A stretch of 64,000 bases of DNA from Hyphomicrobiales bacterium (GCA_003135415.1 PLBP01000005.1:29313-93312); one strand, 5' to 3'. Counted from the stretch's first letter, positions 29,613 to 40,333 are shown. The notes: generated from the sequence alone by a model not told the origin. Translations and numbers: made by a program.

Positions 29613-30587
29613 ATGCCCCCGGGTGAATGGATCGTCGCGCAGGAATACCAGCCGAAGCCCTCCGACTACGGCTACAATCTCGGCCGCGCGCTGACCTCGG
29701 TCGTCGGCTTGCGCTCGATCATTCCCGCCGACGCCGCGACCGCCGAAGTGCTCGGCACCGAGCGGACGGGAAACGGCGTCGTTATCCGCGAGAACGGCCT
29801 CGTGCTCACGATCGGCTACCTCGTCACCGAGGCCGAGACGGTGTGGCTCTCCACCCATGACGGACGGAAAATCTCCGGCCATGTACTTGCCTTCGATCAG
29901 GAAACCGGCTTCGGCCTCGTGCAGGCGCTCTCGAGCCTCGACCTTCCGGCGCTCTCCTTCGATCAATCCTCGACCGCCAAGGTCGGCGAGCAAGTGGTGG
30001 TCGCCGGCGCCGGCGGTCGCGCGCATGCGGTGGCGGCAAAAATCGTCGCCAAGCAAGAATTCGCCGGCTACTGGGAATACTATCTTGATGAAGCGCTCTT
30101 CACCTCCCCGTTCCACCCCAACTGGGGCGGCACGGCATTGATCGGGCCCGGCGGCGACCTCTTGGGCATCGGCTCGTTGCAACTCGAGCGTACGCGTGAC
30201 GGCGGCCGTGCCGAACCGATCAACATGATGGTGCCGATCGACATCTTGAAGCCGGTGTTGAACGACCTCGTGAAGTTCGGCCGCCTCAGCCGCCCGCCGC
30301 GGCCGTGGCTCGGGCTCTACTCCACCGAGATCGACCAGCGCATCGTGGTCGCGGGTCTCGCCAAGCGCGGGCCGGCGCGGCGCGCGGAATTGAAGATCGG
30401 CGATATCATCGTTGCTGTCGGCGGCAACGAGGTGAGCGATCTCGCCGACTTCTACCGCAAGATCTGGTCGCTGGGTGCCGCCGGTGTCGGCGTGCCGCTC
30501 ACCATCCACCGCGACGGCGATACCTTCGATGTGACGGTGAAATCCGGCGAGCGCAACCAGTTCCTGAAGAAGCCGAGCGTGCATTGA
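29613..30587 (+). CDS. HtrA/DegP-like PDZ protein lacking the catalytic triad (pseudo-protease)
   Basis: The 324-residue product aligns by pattern with S1C serine proteases: a trypsin-like fold (about 45-215) followed by one PDZ domain (about 232-315, with DIIVAVGGNEVSDL). All three catalytic positions look lost. The histidine segment, normally TNxHVV, reads LTIGYLVTEA. The aspartate segment, normally DxxTDLAVL, reads DQETGFGLVQ. The serine segment, normally GNSGGPL, reads HPNWGGTAL. No signal peptide or membrane helix is apparent, so the protein may be cytosolic, unlike typical HtrA. It is in line with alr and radA. A binding or scaffold role is inferred; annotation pipelines would probably call it a serine protease. 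Confidence 0.8.
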   Translation: MPPGEWIVAQEYQPKPSDYGYNLGRALTSVVGLRSIIPADAATAEVLGTERTGNGVVIRENGLVLTIGYLVTEAETVWLSTHDGRKISGHVLAFDQETGFGLVQALSSLDLPALSFDQSSTAKVGEQVVVAGAGGRAHAVAAKIVAKQEFAGYWEYYLDEALFTSPFHPNWGGTALIGPGGDLLGIGSLQLERTRDGGRAEPINMMVPIDILKPVLNDLVKFGRLSRPPRPWLGLYSTEIDQRIVVAGLAKRGPARRAELKIGDIIVAVGGNEVSDLADFYRKIWSLGAAGVGVPLTIHRDGDTFDVTVKSGERNQFLKKPSVH

Positions 30588-30641
30588 GCGCCAGCCGATT
30601 GTGCTAGCGTTCGGCTCGCGACTCCCTATCTCCTGAGCTTC

Positions 30642-32060
30642 ATGGCCAAAGCGCACGCATCCTTCGTCTGCCAATCCTGCGGCGCGGTCTATCCGCGCTG
30701 GCAGGGCAAGTGCGAAGCCTGCAATGGATGGAACACCATCGCCCAGGAAGCGGGCGCGAAGGATTCCGTTCCCGCAGCACAGCGCACGAGCCGCAAGGGC
30801 CGCGCCTTCAGGCTCGAGCCGCTCGCGGGCGAGGGCGAAGAAGCGCCGCGCACGCCGTCCGGCATCAAGGAATTCGATCGCGTCACCGGCGGCGGCTTCG
30901 TGCGCGGCTCGGTGCTTCTCTTGGGCGGCGACCCCGGCATCGGCAAATCGACGCTGCTGATCGAAGCCGCCGCGACGCTCGCGCGCGCGGGGAAGCGCGT
31001 CATCTATGTCTCCGGCGAGGAAGCGATCGGTCAGGTGCGGATGCGCGCGGCCCGCCTCGGGCTCGCGAGCGCCAAGGTTGAACTCGCCGCCGAGACCAAT
31101 GTCGAGGATATCCTGGCGACGCTGAAGGATGCAGCACCGCCCGCCCTCGTCGTCATAGATTCGATCCAGACGCTGTGGACCGAGTCGGTCGAGTCGGCGC
31201 CCGGCACCGTCACGCAGGTGCGCGCCTCGACCCAGGCATTGCTGCGCTACGCCAAGCGCAGCGGCGCCGCCGTGGTGCTGATCGGCCACGTCACCAAGGA
31301 CGGGCTGATCGCGGGCCCGCGCGTCGTCGAGCACATGGTCGACGCGGTGCTCCACTTCGAGGGCGATAGCGGCCATCAGTTCCGCATCCTGCGCGCGTTG
31401 AAGAACCGCTTCGGGCCGACCGACGAGATCGGCGTGTTCGAGATGACCGGCGAAGGTTTGCGCGAGATCGAAAATCCGTCGGCGCTGTTCCTGTCCGACC
31501 GCCACCTCGGATCGCCCGGCACCGCCGTGTTCGCCGGCATCGAAGGCACGCGGCCCCTGCTGGTGGAGATTCAGGCGCTGGTGGCGCCGACCGCGCTCGG
31601 CACGCCGCGCCGCGCCGCCGTCGGCATCGACCCCAACCGGCTTTCCATGATCCTCGCGGTCCTGGAGGCGCGCTGCGGCGTGCGGCTCTCGGGCCACGAC
31701 GTCTATCTGAATGTGGCGGGGGGTCTCCGCATCATCGAGCCCGCCGCCGATCTTGCGGTCGCCGCCGCCCTCGTCTCGTCGCTTTCAGGCGCGGCCCTTC
31801 CGGGCGACGCGGTCTATTTCGGCGAGGTGAGCCTGACCGGCGCCGTGCGCGCGGTGCCGCAGGCGGCCGCCCGCCTCAAAGAGGCCGGTAAGCTCGGCTT
31901 TACCCGCGCCGTGCTACCTGAATTGGGCCGCGCGGAAGCGGCGGAGGGCTTGAAAATCAACGCTCTCGCCACACTTTCAGCCTTGGTTGCGGAGATCGCG
32001 GCTCGCAGCCCCCGGGGACCACGGCGGGCGGCCGATCTCGGGTTTACCCGAGATCGGTAA
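30642..32060 (+). CDS. radA: DNA repair protein RadA (Sms)
   Basis: RadA is a RecA-related branch-migration helicase used in recombinational repair. The 472-residue product has the N-terminal zinc finger CQSCGAVYPRWQGKCEAC, Walker A in GGDPGIGKSTLLIE, the RadA-specific KNRFGPTDEIGVF, and a C-terminal Lon-like domain (LNVAGGLRIIEPAADLAVAA). The last residues, ending DLGFTRDR, are encoded by the first unit of a palindromic repeat that continues past the stop codon. Confidence 0.95.
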   Translation: MAKAHASFVCQSCGAVYPRWQGKCEACNGWNTIAQEAGAKDSVPAAQRTSRKGRAFRLEPLAGEGEEAPRTPSGIKEFDRVTGGGFVRGSVLLLGGDPGIGKSTLLIEAAATLARAGKRVIYVSGEEAIGQVRMRAARLGLASAKVELAAETNVEDILATLKDAAPPALVVIDSIQTLWTESVESAPGTVTQVRASTQALLRYAKRSGAAVVLIGHVTKDGLIAGPRVVEHMVDAVLHFEGDSGHQFRILRALKNRFGPTDEIGVFEMTGEGLREIENPSALFLSDRHLGSPGTAVFAGIEGTRPLLVEIQALVAPTALGTPRRAAVGIDPNRLSMILAVLEARCGVRLSGHDVYLNVAGGLRIIEPAADLAVAAALVSSLSGAALPGDAVYFGEVSLTGAVRAVPQAAARLKEAGKLGFTRAVLPELGRAEAAEGLKINALATLSALVAEIAARSPRGPRRAADLGFTRDR

Positions 32061-32157
32061 TTAGTTGCCCAAGTCGGCTAAAGCCGACTTGGGTGTCTCG
32101 GGTTTACCCGAGATCGGCAATAACCGGGCACAAGTCGGCAACAGCCGACTTGTGGTG
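32034..32157. repeat. two tandem ~60-bp palindrome units overlapping the radA 3' end
   Basis: Each unit has two hairpins: CTCGGGTTTACCCGAG, then an arm pair built on AAGTCGGC and GCCGACTT. Units begin near 32037 and 32097, so the period is about 60 bp. The first unit starts inside radA and supplies its last codons and stop. The rest of the gap to cvpA (to 32256) shows no gene. Confidence 0.8.
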
Positions 32158-32256
32158 CAGGAGAAGACGGATGACGCCGTGCCCGGCTAACGCTATACCC
32201 CTCGCGCGGGCGCTGCCCCCTCTTGAGTCGGTCGGAGTTCAGGGACTTTAGGCCAG

Positions 32257-32943
32257 ATGCCCTTTTCCCTTCTCGATATCGGCCTGATCGCGGTGATGCT
32301 GGTTTCCGGCATCCTCGCCATGGTGCGCGGCTTCATGCGCGAAGTGCTGTCGATCGCCGCATGGGTGATCGCCGCCTTGGTCACGCTCTACGGCTATGCC
32401 AAGGCCGTCCCCTACGCCAAGCAATACATTTCCAACGATCTGATCGCGACCGGCGTCGCGGTCGCCGTGCTCTTTCTTGGCACGCTCCTCGTCGTGTCGC
32501 TGTTCACCGTCAAGGTTTCCGACCTCGTACTCGATTCGCGCGTCGGCGCGCTCGACCGCTCGCTCGGCTTTCTGTTCGGGCTCGGCCGCGGCCTCGTGAT
32601 CATGGTCGTCGCCTTCCTGTTCTTCGTCTGGCTCGTGCCCGCCAAGAGTTTGCCCGATTGGGTCAAGAACGCCCGCTCGCGCCCCGTGTTGCAAGGAACC
32701 GGCGATTGGTTGCTCTCCCTCTTGCCGGACGACCCCGAGACCGCCATCTTGAAGAGACTGCGTCGCCCGAAGGACGGCGACGATTCGGCGCCGCCCGACG
32801 CCCCACCCGGCCCGGGACAGCGTTCGGAATTGGGTTCCGCGCCCGCGCGCGTCGCCGGTGGCGATACGGATTCCGGCTACAAGCGCAATGACCGGCAAGG
32901 CTTCGAGCAACTTCTCGAAAGTACCCGCGGCGTAACTCGCTAG
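32257..32943 (+). CDS. cvpA: CvpA family membrane protein
   Basis: The 228-residue product has four helices in the first 130 residues (LLDIGLIAVMLVSGILAM, then AAWVIAALVTLYGYA, and so on). The cytoplasmic tail of about 90 residues is rich in D, P, G and R. CvpA proteins are linked with colicin V production and envelope homeostasis in E. coli. The position immediately upstream of purF is the conserved arrangement; 21 bp separate the two and a GGAGG ribosome-binding site lies before purF. Confidence 0.9.
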   Translation: MPFSLLDIGLIAVMLVSGILAMVRGFMREVLSIAAWVIAALVTLYGYAKAVPYAKQYISNDLIATGVAVAVLFLGTLLVVSLFTVKVSDLVLDSRVGALDRSLGFLFGLGRGLVIMVVAFLFFVWLVPAKSLPDWVKNARSRPVLQGTGDWLLSLLPDDPETAILKRLRRPKDGDDSAPPDAPPGPGQRSELGSAPARVAGGDTDSGYKRNDRQGFEQLLESTRGVTR

Positions 32944-32964
32944 CAAACCAGGCGGAGGACGAGG

Positions 32965-34458
<1,494 letters not shown>

Positions 34459-34465
34459 CGCGAAG

Positions 34466-34580
34466 CGTCATCCCGGAAGTGCGCGAAGCGCACTGTCCGG
34501 GATCTACATTCGCTGCCATTTGATATTCATGAGACCGGTGGTTATGGATTCCGGCCCTCGCTCCGCTCGGCCGGAATGAC
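34466..34580. repeat. pair of palindromic intergenic repeats after purF
   Basis: Two imperfect palindromes fill the gap between purF and the SDR gene. One is built on ATCCCGGA...TCCGGGAT around GTGCGC/GCGCAC (about 34470-34503), the other on ATTCCGGCC...GGCCGGAAT (about 34550-34577). Both resemble dispersed intergenic repeats of the Bradyrhizobium group. Confidence 0.6.
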
Positions 34581-34592
34581 AAGAGAACATCG

Positions 34593-35333
34593 ATGTCCAA
34601 ACCACTTTCCGATCGCATCGCGCTCGTGACCGGCGCCTCGCGCGGCATCGGCCGCGCCACTGCGATTTCGCTCGCCGGCCGCGGCGCGCATATCGTGGCG
34701 CTTGCGCGCACTGTCGGCGGCCTCGAGGAACTCGACGACGAAATTAAAAAGGCGGGATCGAGCGCCACCCTCGTGCCGCTGGATCTGCGCGATTTCGACG
34801 CGCTCGACCGGCTCGGCGCCTCGCTGCACGAGCGCTTCAAGAAGCTCGACATCCTGGTGGGAAACGCCGGCCAGCTTGGGGCGCTTTCGCCGCTCGGGCA
34901 TCTCGATCCGAAAGTGTGGGACGAGGTATTCGCGGTGAATGTGACGGCCAATTGGCGGCTGATCCGCTCGCTCGACCTACTGCTCCGCGCTTCCGATGCC
35001 GGCCGCGCCGTCTTCGTCACCTCCGGGATCACCTATCACGCGCGCGCTTATTGGGGGCTTTACGCCGCCTCGAAGGCGGCGCTCGAAATGCTGGTGCGCG
35101 TCTATGCCGAGGAAACCGCCAAGACGAACGTGAAAGTAAACCTGTTCAATCCCGGCTCGATCCGCACGCGCATGCGCGCCAAGGCCATGCCCGGCGAGGA
35201 TCCGATGACGCTCGACACACCGGAACAAGCGGCGGAGGCGATCGTGCCGTTATGTCTGCCGTCGTGTGAGAAAACCGGCATGATTTTCAACTATCCGAAC
35301 CGGAAATTCCTCGCCTTCAACGCGCCAGCGTAA
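34593..35333 (+). CDS. SDR family oxidoreductase
   Basis: The 246-residue product is a classical short-chain dehydrogenase. The cofactor motif is TGASRGIGRA, LVGNAGQLGAL is the NAG-type element, and the catalytic YAASK follows a serine in FVTSGITYHARAYWG. It resembles the YciK-like group in overall pattern. The substrate is unknown. It starts after the repeat region behind purF and ends 25 bp before the convergent der gene. Confidence 0.88.
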   Translation: MSKPLSDRIALVTGASRGIGRATAISLAGRGAHIVALARTVGGLEELDDEIKKAGSSATLVPLDLRDFDALDRLGASLHERFKKLDILVGNAGQLGALSPLGHLDPKVWDEVFAVNVTANWRLIRSLDLLLRASDAGRAVFVTSGITYHARAYWGLYAASKAALEMLVRVYAEETAKTNVKVNLFNPGSIRTRMRAKAMPGEDPMTLDTPEQAAEAIVPLCLPSCEKTGMIFNYPNRKFLAFNAPA

Positions 35334-35358
35334 TCAATCAAGCGAGTACGAAGTCGGC

Positions 35359-36732
35359 TTATTTCTTTTTCGCGAACGGGTTATCCGACTCGCGAAAGGC
35401 CATGCGGATCGGCACGCCCGGAAATTCGAACGTCTCGCGCAACGAATTAACGAGATAGCGCGTGTACGAATCCGGCAGCGCGCTCGTGCGCGTTCCGAAC
35501 AAGACGAAGCTCGGCGGCCGCGCCTTCGGCTGGGTGATGTAGCGGAGCTTGATCGTCTTGCCGGTGACGGCGGGCGGCGAATTCTGCTCGATCACGGCGC
35601 GGAGCCACCGATTGAGCGCGGCGGTCGAGGCGCGGCGGTTCCACACCACGTAGAGCGCGATCACCGCCTGCATCAGGCGATCGAGCCCCTCGCCGGTTTT
35701 TCCCGAAACCGGCACCACGGGCATTCCCCGCGCCTGCGGTAGCCAATGGTCCGAGTCCTCACTGAGCTTTTTCAGCGCGATTTCGCCGCGCGGCACGAGG
35801 TCGCACTTGTTCATGCCCACAACGAGCGCGCGGCCCTCCTTCAGCACGAGGTCGGCGATACGCAAATCCTGCTCCTCCCACGGACGGGTGGCGTCGAGGA
35901 GCAGAATCACGACCTCGGCGAAACGGATCGCGCGCAATGCATCGGCGGCGGACAGCCGCTCCAGCTTGTCGTCGATCCGGCCGCGGCGGCGGAGGCCCGC
36001 GGTGTCGAAGAGCTCGAAGCGCCGGCCGGAATGCTCGAAATCGACGGCGATCGAATCGCGCGTGATCCCGGCCTCGGGCCCGGTGACGAGCCGCTCCTCG
36101 CCGATCAGCGCGTTGATCAGCGTCGATTTGCCCGCATTCGGCCGGCCCACCACCGCGACACGGATCGGGCGGGCGTTCTCGTCTTCGGTTTCGAGCGTTT
36201 CACCGTCCGAAGGTTCGGCTTCGCTTTCCTCGGGCTCCTGCGTCAGCACTTCGCGCAAGGCGCCGTATAGATCCGCCATGCCTTCATTGTGCTCGCTGGA
36301 GATCGGAACCGGCTCGCCGAGGCCGAGTTCGAAGGCTTCGTAATAGCCGGCGGTGCCCGCCTTGCTCTCGGATTTGTTGGCGACCACGATCACGGGCTTC
36401 CCCGCGCGGCGCAACTCATCGGCGAAGGCGCGGTCATCGGGCAGCACACCCGCGCGCGCATCGAGTACGAAGAGCACAACATCCGCTTCCGCGATCGCGG
36501 CCTCGGTCTGGGCGCGGATGCGGCCCTTGAGGCTCTCTTCTTTCGCCTCCTCGAAGCCGGCGGTATCGATAACGCGAAACTCCAAGCCGCCGAGGCTCGC
36601 CTCGCCCTCGCGGCGGTCGCGCGTGACCCCCGGCCGGTCGTCGACCAGCGCAAGCCGCCTGCCGATCAATCGGTTGAACAGGGTCGATTTGCCGACATTG
36701 GGCCGGCCGACGATGGCGACGATGGGAAGCAT
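35359..36732 (-). CDS. der: ribosome biogenesis GTPase Der (EngA)
   Basis: Der has two GTPase domains in tandem and acts in 50S subunit assembly. The 457-residue product shows G1 motifs [14 protein letters not shown] (about residue 8) and [14 protein letters not shown] (about 195). NKSE and NKCD appear as the G4 motifs, with a KH-like C-terminal domain ([20 protein letters not shown]). The linker between the G domains is acidic ([19 protein letters not shown]). It is the last gene of a minus-strand run with the lipoprotein, YfgM-like and panB genes. Confidence 0.96.
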   Translation of the reverse strand: MLPIVAIVGRPNVGKSTLFNRLIGRRLALVDDRPGVTRDRREGEASLGGLEFRVIDTAGFEEAKEESLKGRIRAQTEAAIAEADVVLFVLDARAGVLPDDRAFADELRRAGKPVIVVANKSESKAGTAGYYEAFELGLGEPVPISSEHNEGMADLYGALREVLTQEPEESEAEPSDGETLETEDENARPIRVAVVGRPNAGKSTLINALIGEERLVTGPEAGITRDSIAVDFEHSGRRFELFDTAGLRRRGRIDDKLERLSAADALRAIRFAEVVILLLDATRPWEEQDLRIADLVLKEGRALVVGMNKCDLVPRGEIALKKLSEDSDHWLPQARGMPVVPVSGKTGEGLDRLMQAVIALYVVWNRRASTAALNRWLRAVIEQNSPPAVTGKTIKLRYITQPKARPPSFVLFGTRTSALPDSYTRYLVNSLRETFEFPGVPIRMAFRESDNPFAKKK

Positions 36733-36769
36733 CGCGAGCGGCGGTACAGCAACCGCGATTTAAGTCAAA

Positions 36770-37174
36770 TCAGTTCGGCGTGCGCGTATCCGACCACGGA
36801 TCGTCCGCAGCGGCGGGCTGCGCGACCGAGCGCGGTGGCTGTTGAGGTGGGTTCTGCGGGGCATTGCGCGCGGTGCGCGATTTTGCGTGCGGAACCGCCG
36901 GCTGATCCTTTTCGTATTCGCCGGGTTGCGCCCCTTCCCGGTTCTGGCCGGTGGCTGAAATTTGCGTATCGATGGGGATATTCGAGTTGGTCGGCTGCAT
37001 CGGCGGCGCGTTGTAATTTACGCCCGGAACGCCGGCTGGGAAGATTGGCTTGCGATCGCCGGCAAGCGGCGTCTTCTTCTCATCGAACCAGTCGAAACTC
37101 TCACAGGCCGTCAGTGCAAGTGGCAGCGCGACCAGCACGCAGCGAAGAAGGAAAGAAGGACGGATCGATCGCAT
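36770..37174 (-). CDS. short proline/glutamine-rich lipoprotein
   Basis: The 134-residue product has a typical lipoprotein signal: basic MRSIRPSF, a hydrophobic core and the lipobox LTAC, giving Cys24 as the lipidated residue. After DWFDEKKTPLAGDRKPIFP and GVPGVNYN the chain is low-complexity, rich in P, Q, N and A, with no recognisable fold. Between der and the YfgM-like gene many proteobacteria encode the beta-propeller lipoprotein BamB. This protein sits at that place but is far too short and has no PQQ-type blades. It may be an unrelated lipoprotein or the remnant of such a gene. The frame was separated from a longer shadow ORF in the track. Confidence 0.75.
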   Translation of the reverse strand: MRSIRPSFLLRCVLVALPLALTACESFDWFDEKKTPLAGDRKPIFPAGVPGVNYNAPPMQPTNSNIPIDTQISATGQNREGAQPGEYEKDQPAVPHAKSRTARNAPQNPPQQPPRSVAQPAAADDPWSDTRTPN

Positions 37175-37182
37175 GCTCGTCC

Positions 37183-37869
37183 TCACTGCGTCGCCGATCC
37201 CGGCTTCGTGGGCCGGTCGGTGCCGGCGGAGGCGAGCGCTTGCATCACCTCGGCACGGTTGCGAAGGGCGGGCGGCGTCTCGGGATCGCTCGCAAGCTCC
37301 GCGAACATCGTGCGCGCCGCCTCCTGCTCTCCCGCCTTGTAGCGGGCGAGCGCGAGCGTTTCGCGCGCCGAAAACCGAACCGTAGAAGTGACAGCCATGA
37401 GCGGCTCGACGCGGGACGCGATTTCCGCGACTTGGGCGGTATCGAGGAGGAGAAATGCCGCGCGCAGCCGCGCCACGTCGCGGATGCCGCCATCGACCGA
37501 GCCGTCGGCGGCGATCGCGTCGTAAGCGGCGGCACCCGCGGCGGCATCGCGCACGCCAGTCTCCGCCGCGAGCCGCATGCGCGCGAGCAAGCGGTAGCCC
37601 CAATTCGCGTCTTTCGTGAGTGCTGCAAATTCCTGCTCGGCCTCGGCATGCTTGCCCGACTCGGCGAGCGCGAGTGCCGACTCGAAACGCGTTCCCGCCG
37701 CGAGGCCCTCGCGCGTTTGATACCACTCCCATCCGCGCCAGCCGCCGGTGGCGGCGACGATGAGGAAAGCCGCGATGACGGCATAGAGGCCGTATTGCTC
37801 CCACAGCTTCAACAGGCGCTCGCGCCGAAGGTCCTCGTCGATCTCGCGGATGAATTGGGTGTCGGACAT
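37183..37869 (-). CDS. YfgM-like TPR membrane protein
   Basis: The 228-residue product has a cytoplasmic N-terminal segment (MSDTQFIREIDEDLRRERLLK), one membrane helix (YGLYAVIAAFLIVAATGGW) and a C-terminal domain of alanine-rich helical pairs resembling TPRs. This matches the YfgM/TPR_21 family, which in E. coli associates with the SecYEG translocon and the periplasmic chaperone PpiD. The gene order panB - YfgM-like - lipoprotein - der places it in the common YfgM-(BamB)-Der neighbourhood. It stops 8 bp before the lipoprotein start. Confidence 0.85.
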   Translation of the reverse strand: MSDTQFIREIDEDLRRERLLKLWEQYGLYAVIAAFLIVAATGGWRGWEWYQTREGLAAGTRFESALALAESGKHAEAEQEFAALTKDANWGYRLLARMRLAAETGVRDAAAGAAAYDAIAADGSVDGGIRDVARLRAAFLLLDTAQVAEIASRVEPLMAVTSTVRFSARETLALARYKAGEQEAARTMFAELASDPETPPALRNRAEVMQALASAGTDRPTKPGSATQ

Positions 37870-37964
37870 CGAAAATCCCGCCGCATGGCGCGGCCCTTGT
37901 TCAGCGCGGACGTACGATAGAGATGTGGACGGAACGTGGCAAACCGCCCAAATACTTGTGGACG

Positions 37965-38786
37965 TTAAGCTTTCGCCTTGAGCGGATAGACGTTGGCAAG
38001 CCCCGGAAATTCGCGATTCCGCACCTCGCGGGCGTATTCCTTCACCGCGGCCTCGATGCCGCCGGCGAGTTCACCATACTTTTTCACGAATTTCGGCACC
38101 CGCGGCGACAGTCCGAGCATGTCCTCGAGGACGAGGATTTGACCGTCGCAGGCGGGGGAAGCGCCGATGCCGATGGTGGGAATCGGCACGGCTTCCGTGA
38201 TGCGCTTCGCCAAGGGCTCGGCGACCGCTTCGATCACCATCGAAAAAGCGCCGGCCTCCGCGATCGCGCGGGCATCTTCGAGAAACGGCGCCCAGTCCTT
38301 CTCCTCGCGGCCGAGCGCCTTGAAGGAGCCGAGCGCGTTCACCGCCTGCGGCGTGAGACCGACATGGCCCATCACCGGCACGCCGCGCTCGGACAGAAAG
38401 CGCACGGTCTCGGCCATCTTGGCGCCGCCCTCCAACTTGATGGCGCCGCAGCCGGTTTCCTTCAAGACGCGCGCAGCAGAACGAAATGCATCTTCCTTGC
38501 TCGCCTCGTAGCTGCCGAAGGGCATGTCGACGACGACGAGCGCGCGCTGGGAGCCGCGCATCACCGCGTGGCCTTGCAGGATCATCATTTCGAGGGTGAC
38601 GGGGACGGTGGTCTCGAGCCCGTGCATCACCATGCCGAGCGAGTCGCCGACCAGGAGAAAATCGACATACGGGTCGAGAATGCGCGCGGTGTGCGCGTGA
38701 TAGGAGGTGAGTGCCACGATCGGCTCCTTACCCTTGCGGGCGCGGAGTTCCGGCGCGGTGATGCGGCGCGTTGGCTCGATACTCAT
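37965..38786 (-). CDS. panB: 3-methyl-2-oxobutanoate hydroxymethyltransferase
   Basis: PanB makes ketopantoate from 2-oxoisovalerate and methylene-tetrahydrofolate, the first step of pantothenate synthesis. The 273-residue product shows [34 protein letters not shown], the metal-binding aspartates, and [33 protein letters not shown] is also present. Its start overlaps the stop of the upstream NnrU-family gene by four bases. Confidence 0.95.
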   Translation of the reverse strand: MSIEPTRRITAPELRARKGKEPIVALTSYHAHTARILDPYVDFLLVGDSLGMVMHGLETTVPVTLEMMILQGHAVMRGSQRALVVVDMPFGSYEASKEDAFRSAARVLKETGCGAIKLEGGAKMAETVRFLSERGVPVMGHVGLTPQAVNALGSFKALGREEKDWAPFLEDARAIAEAGAFSMVIEAVAEPLAKRITEAVPIPTIGIGASPACDGQILVLEDMLGLSPRVPKFVKKYGELAGGIEAAVKEYAREVRNREFPGLANVYPLKAKA

Positions 38787-39352
38787 GTAGGCAACACCTC
38801 GAGGCCGATGACATAGGGATGGAAGAGCTTGGCGAGGAGGAGGAATAGCACGAGGCCTGCGGCGACGGCGACCCCGTCAGCGACCCATTTCGGCGCTGGA
38901 TAGCTCGGTGCGGGCCGCCATTTCATGGAGATACGGCTCCAAACCGCCCATGCCAGCACCGTCGTGAAAAGGATAATGCCCGCGAGGTCGCCATTGGCGA
39001 GGAGATGCGCGAGCGCCCAAATCTTCACGCCCACCAGCATCGGATGCTTGAGCCAGACGCGGATGTGCGTCGGCGGATAGGCGGCGATCACGCAAATGCT
39101 CGCGAACAGCATCAACAGGATCGCGAGGTGCTTGGTCCAGAGCGGCGGGTACCAGAGCTGCGGCGAGCCTTCGGCGCGCCAGGCGGCGAAGCCGTAGCCG
39201 ATCAGGAACAGGCCCGCGATCGAGACGAGCGAATAAAGGCCCTTGTACGGCCCCTCGCCTATCTTCGCGACCACGCCCGCGCGGGCGACGCGCATGGTGG
39301 TGAACACATGCGCGCCGATAAAGACGAGAAGGCCGAGGAGCATCAACTTCAT
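38783..39352 (-). CDS. NnrU family membrane protein
   Basis: The 189-residue product has about six hydrophobic helices and the family features [12 protein letters not shown] near the N terminus and [19 protein letters not shown] in the middle. NnrU was first found next to nitric-oxide response genes and is related to methyltransferase-like isoprenylcysteine proteins; its function is not settled. No denitrification gene is nearby, so the name only denotes the family. It is translationally coupled to panB. Confidence 0.85.
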   Translation of the reverse strand: MKLMLLGLLVFIGAHVFTTMRVARAGVVAKIGEGPYKGLYSLVSIAGLFLIGYGFAAWRAEGSPQLWYPPLWTKHLAILLMLFASICVIAAYPPTHIRVWLKHPMLVGVKIWALAHLLANGDLAGIILFTTVLAWAVWSRISMKWRPAPSYPAPKWVADGVAVAAGLVLFLLLAKLFHPYVIGLEVLPT

Positions 39353-39405
39353 GGGAGGCCCGGCCGGTTTTCGCGGAGCAAGTTATTCAAACTCGCGCGC
39401 GCCAT

Positions 39406-39621
39406 TTAATCCTTGTCGCGATACTTGAACGAGACCTTCAAGCGCACCCGGTAGGCTTCTACTTTTCCATTCTTGAGCTGCAAATCGAGTTCCTTGACCT
39501 CGGCGACGCGAAGGTCCTTCAAGGTTTTCCCGGCCCGATCGACGGCGGACTTTGCCGCTTTCTCCCAGGACTCGGTGCTAGTACCGACGATTTCAATAAG
39601 CTTATAAACGCTCTCCGCCAT
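39406..39621 (-). CDS. dodecin (flavin-binding protein)
   Basis: Dodecins form hollow dodecamers that store or buffer flavins. The 71-residue product matches the family over its length: VYKLIEIVGTSTESWEKAA with the flavin-stacking tryptophan, followed by LRVAEVKELDLQLKNGKV and YRVRLKVSFKY. The ORF track extends 50 residues upstream through non-dodecin sequence; the ATG at 39621 with GGGAGAGAGCC just before it is the likely start. Confidence 0.93.
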   Translation of the reverse strand: MAESVYKLIEIVGTSTESWEKAAKSAVDRAGKTLKDLRVAEVKELDLQLKNGKVEAYRVRLKVSFKYRDKD

Positions 39622-39695
39622 GGCTCTCTCCCATATTTCTGTCGTTATCGGCAAGCTTGTCGTCGAGGAGAGTGTAGCACCCGCACAGGGAAATC

Positions 39696-39713
39696 TCACT
39701 CCCACTCGATCGT
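39696..39713 (-). repeat. att-like copy of the guaA 3' end (left)
   Basis: This 18-bp stretch reads, on the minus strand, as ACGATCGAGTGGGAGTGA, which encodes T-I-E-W-E-stop, the exact C terminus of GuaA. It differs by one base from the true guaA end at 40802-40819 and lies in the same orientation 1.1 kb away. Together the copies form a direct repeat bracketing the VOC gene and a decayed DUF1801 gene. Confidence 0.7.
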
Positions 39714-39846
39714 CAATGACCAGTATAATATATTGAAGTAGCTTTGTTCTCTGTGTCGAGCTTCTCGACATACCGTCAGACGGAACTCCGCGGTTGCTAG
39801 TTCGTTATGGGTTGAATCGAGCAAGCTTCAATCCCCGCGAATCAAG

Positions 39847-40302
39847 ATGATCGAACGACCCGCGCGTTATCGGAACGCGATTGTGCCTCACAGCTATGTC
39901 GACGGGGCCTCAGACGGAATCGCCTTTTACAAGCGGGCGTTCGGCGCGCTGGAGTTGTTCCGGATCGCCCATCCTAACGGCAAGATATTGCATGTTGAGA
40001 TCTCGATCTGCGGTTCGGTGGTGATGATCGGCGACCCCGACGACAGGCTGTACGGCGAGCCGCGGGCACTTGGGCGTTGCACCGCTAGCCTCCACATCTT
40101 CTTAGACGATAACGCCGCCTTGCTGCGGCGCGCGGTCGAGGCAGGCGCCGAAGAAATCCAGGCACCCACTGAGCTGTTTTACGGAGCCAACTCCGCCAGC
40201 GTGCGCGACCCCTTCGGTCATGTTTGGGTACTCTTGTCGTGGAAACAAGATCTCGATCTGGCCGAAATAGAACGTCTTGGAAATGCACCCTTAAGGCAGT
40301 GA
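39847..40302 (+). CDS. VOC family protein (PhnB/glyoxalase-like)
   Basis: The 151-residue product is a vicinal-oxygen-chelate fold protein: IVPHSYVDGASDGIAFYKRAFGA at the start, LHVEISICGSVVMIGD in the middle, and SVRDPFGHVWVL near the end, as in PhnB-like members. Substrate and activity are unknown; many relatives are described only as glyoxalase-like. The gene faces the opposite way from its neighbours and lies inside the segment bracketed by the two guaA-end copies, which suggests it arrived as cargo. Confidence 0.8.
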   Translation: MIERPARYRNAIVPHSYVDGASDGIAFYKRAFGALELFRIAHPNGKILHVEISICGSVVMIGDPDDRLYGEPRALGRCTASLHIFLDDNAALLRRAVEAGAEEIQAPTELFYGANSASVRDPFGHVWVLLSWKQDLDLAEIERLGNAPLRQ

Positions 40303-40333
40303 GCGTCTCTTCTGAGAGCGGACGGGGCGAGCG

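Noticed and set aside
29583-31697. Long minus-strand ORF of 704 aa opposite the HtrA-like and radA genes
   Set aside because: It is a mirror of GC3-biased coding sequence on the plus strand, rich in R, A, D and H with no domain; a shadow.
36289-37920. 543-residue plus-strand ORF over der, the lipoprotein and YfgM-like genes
   Set aside because: It crosses three real minus-strand genes and has no recognisable fold.
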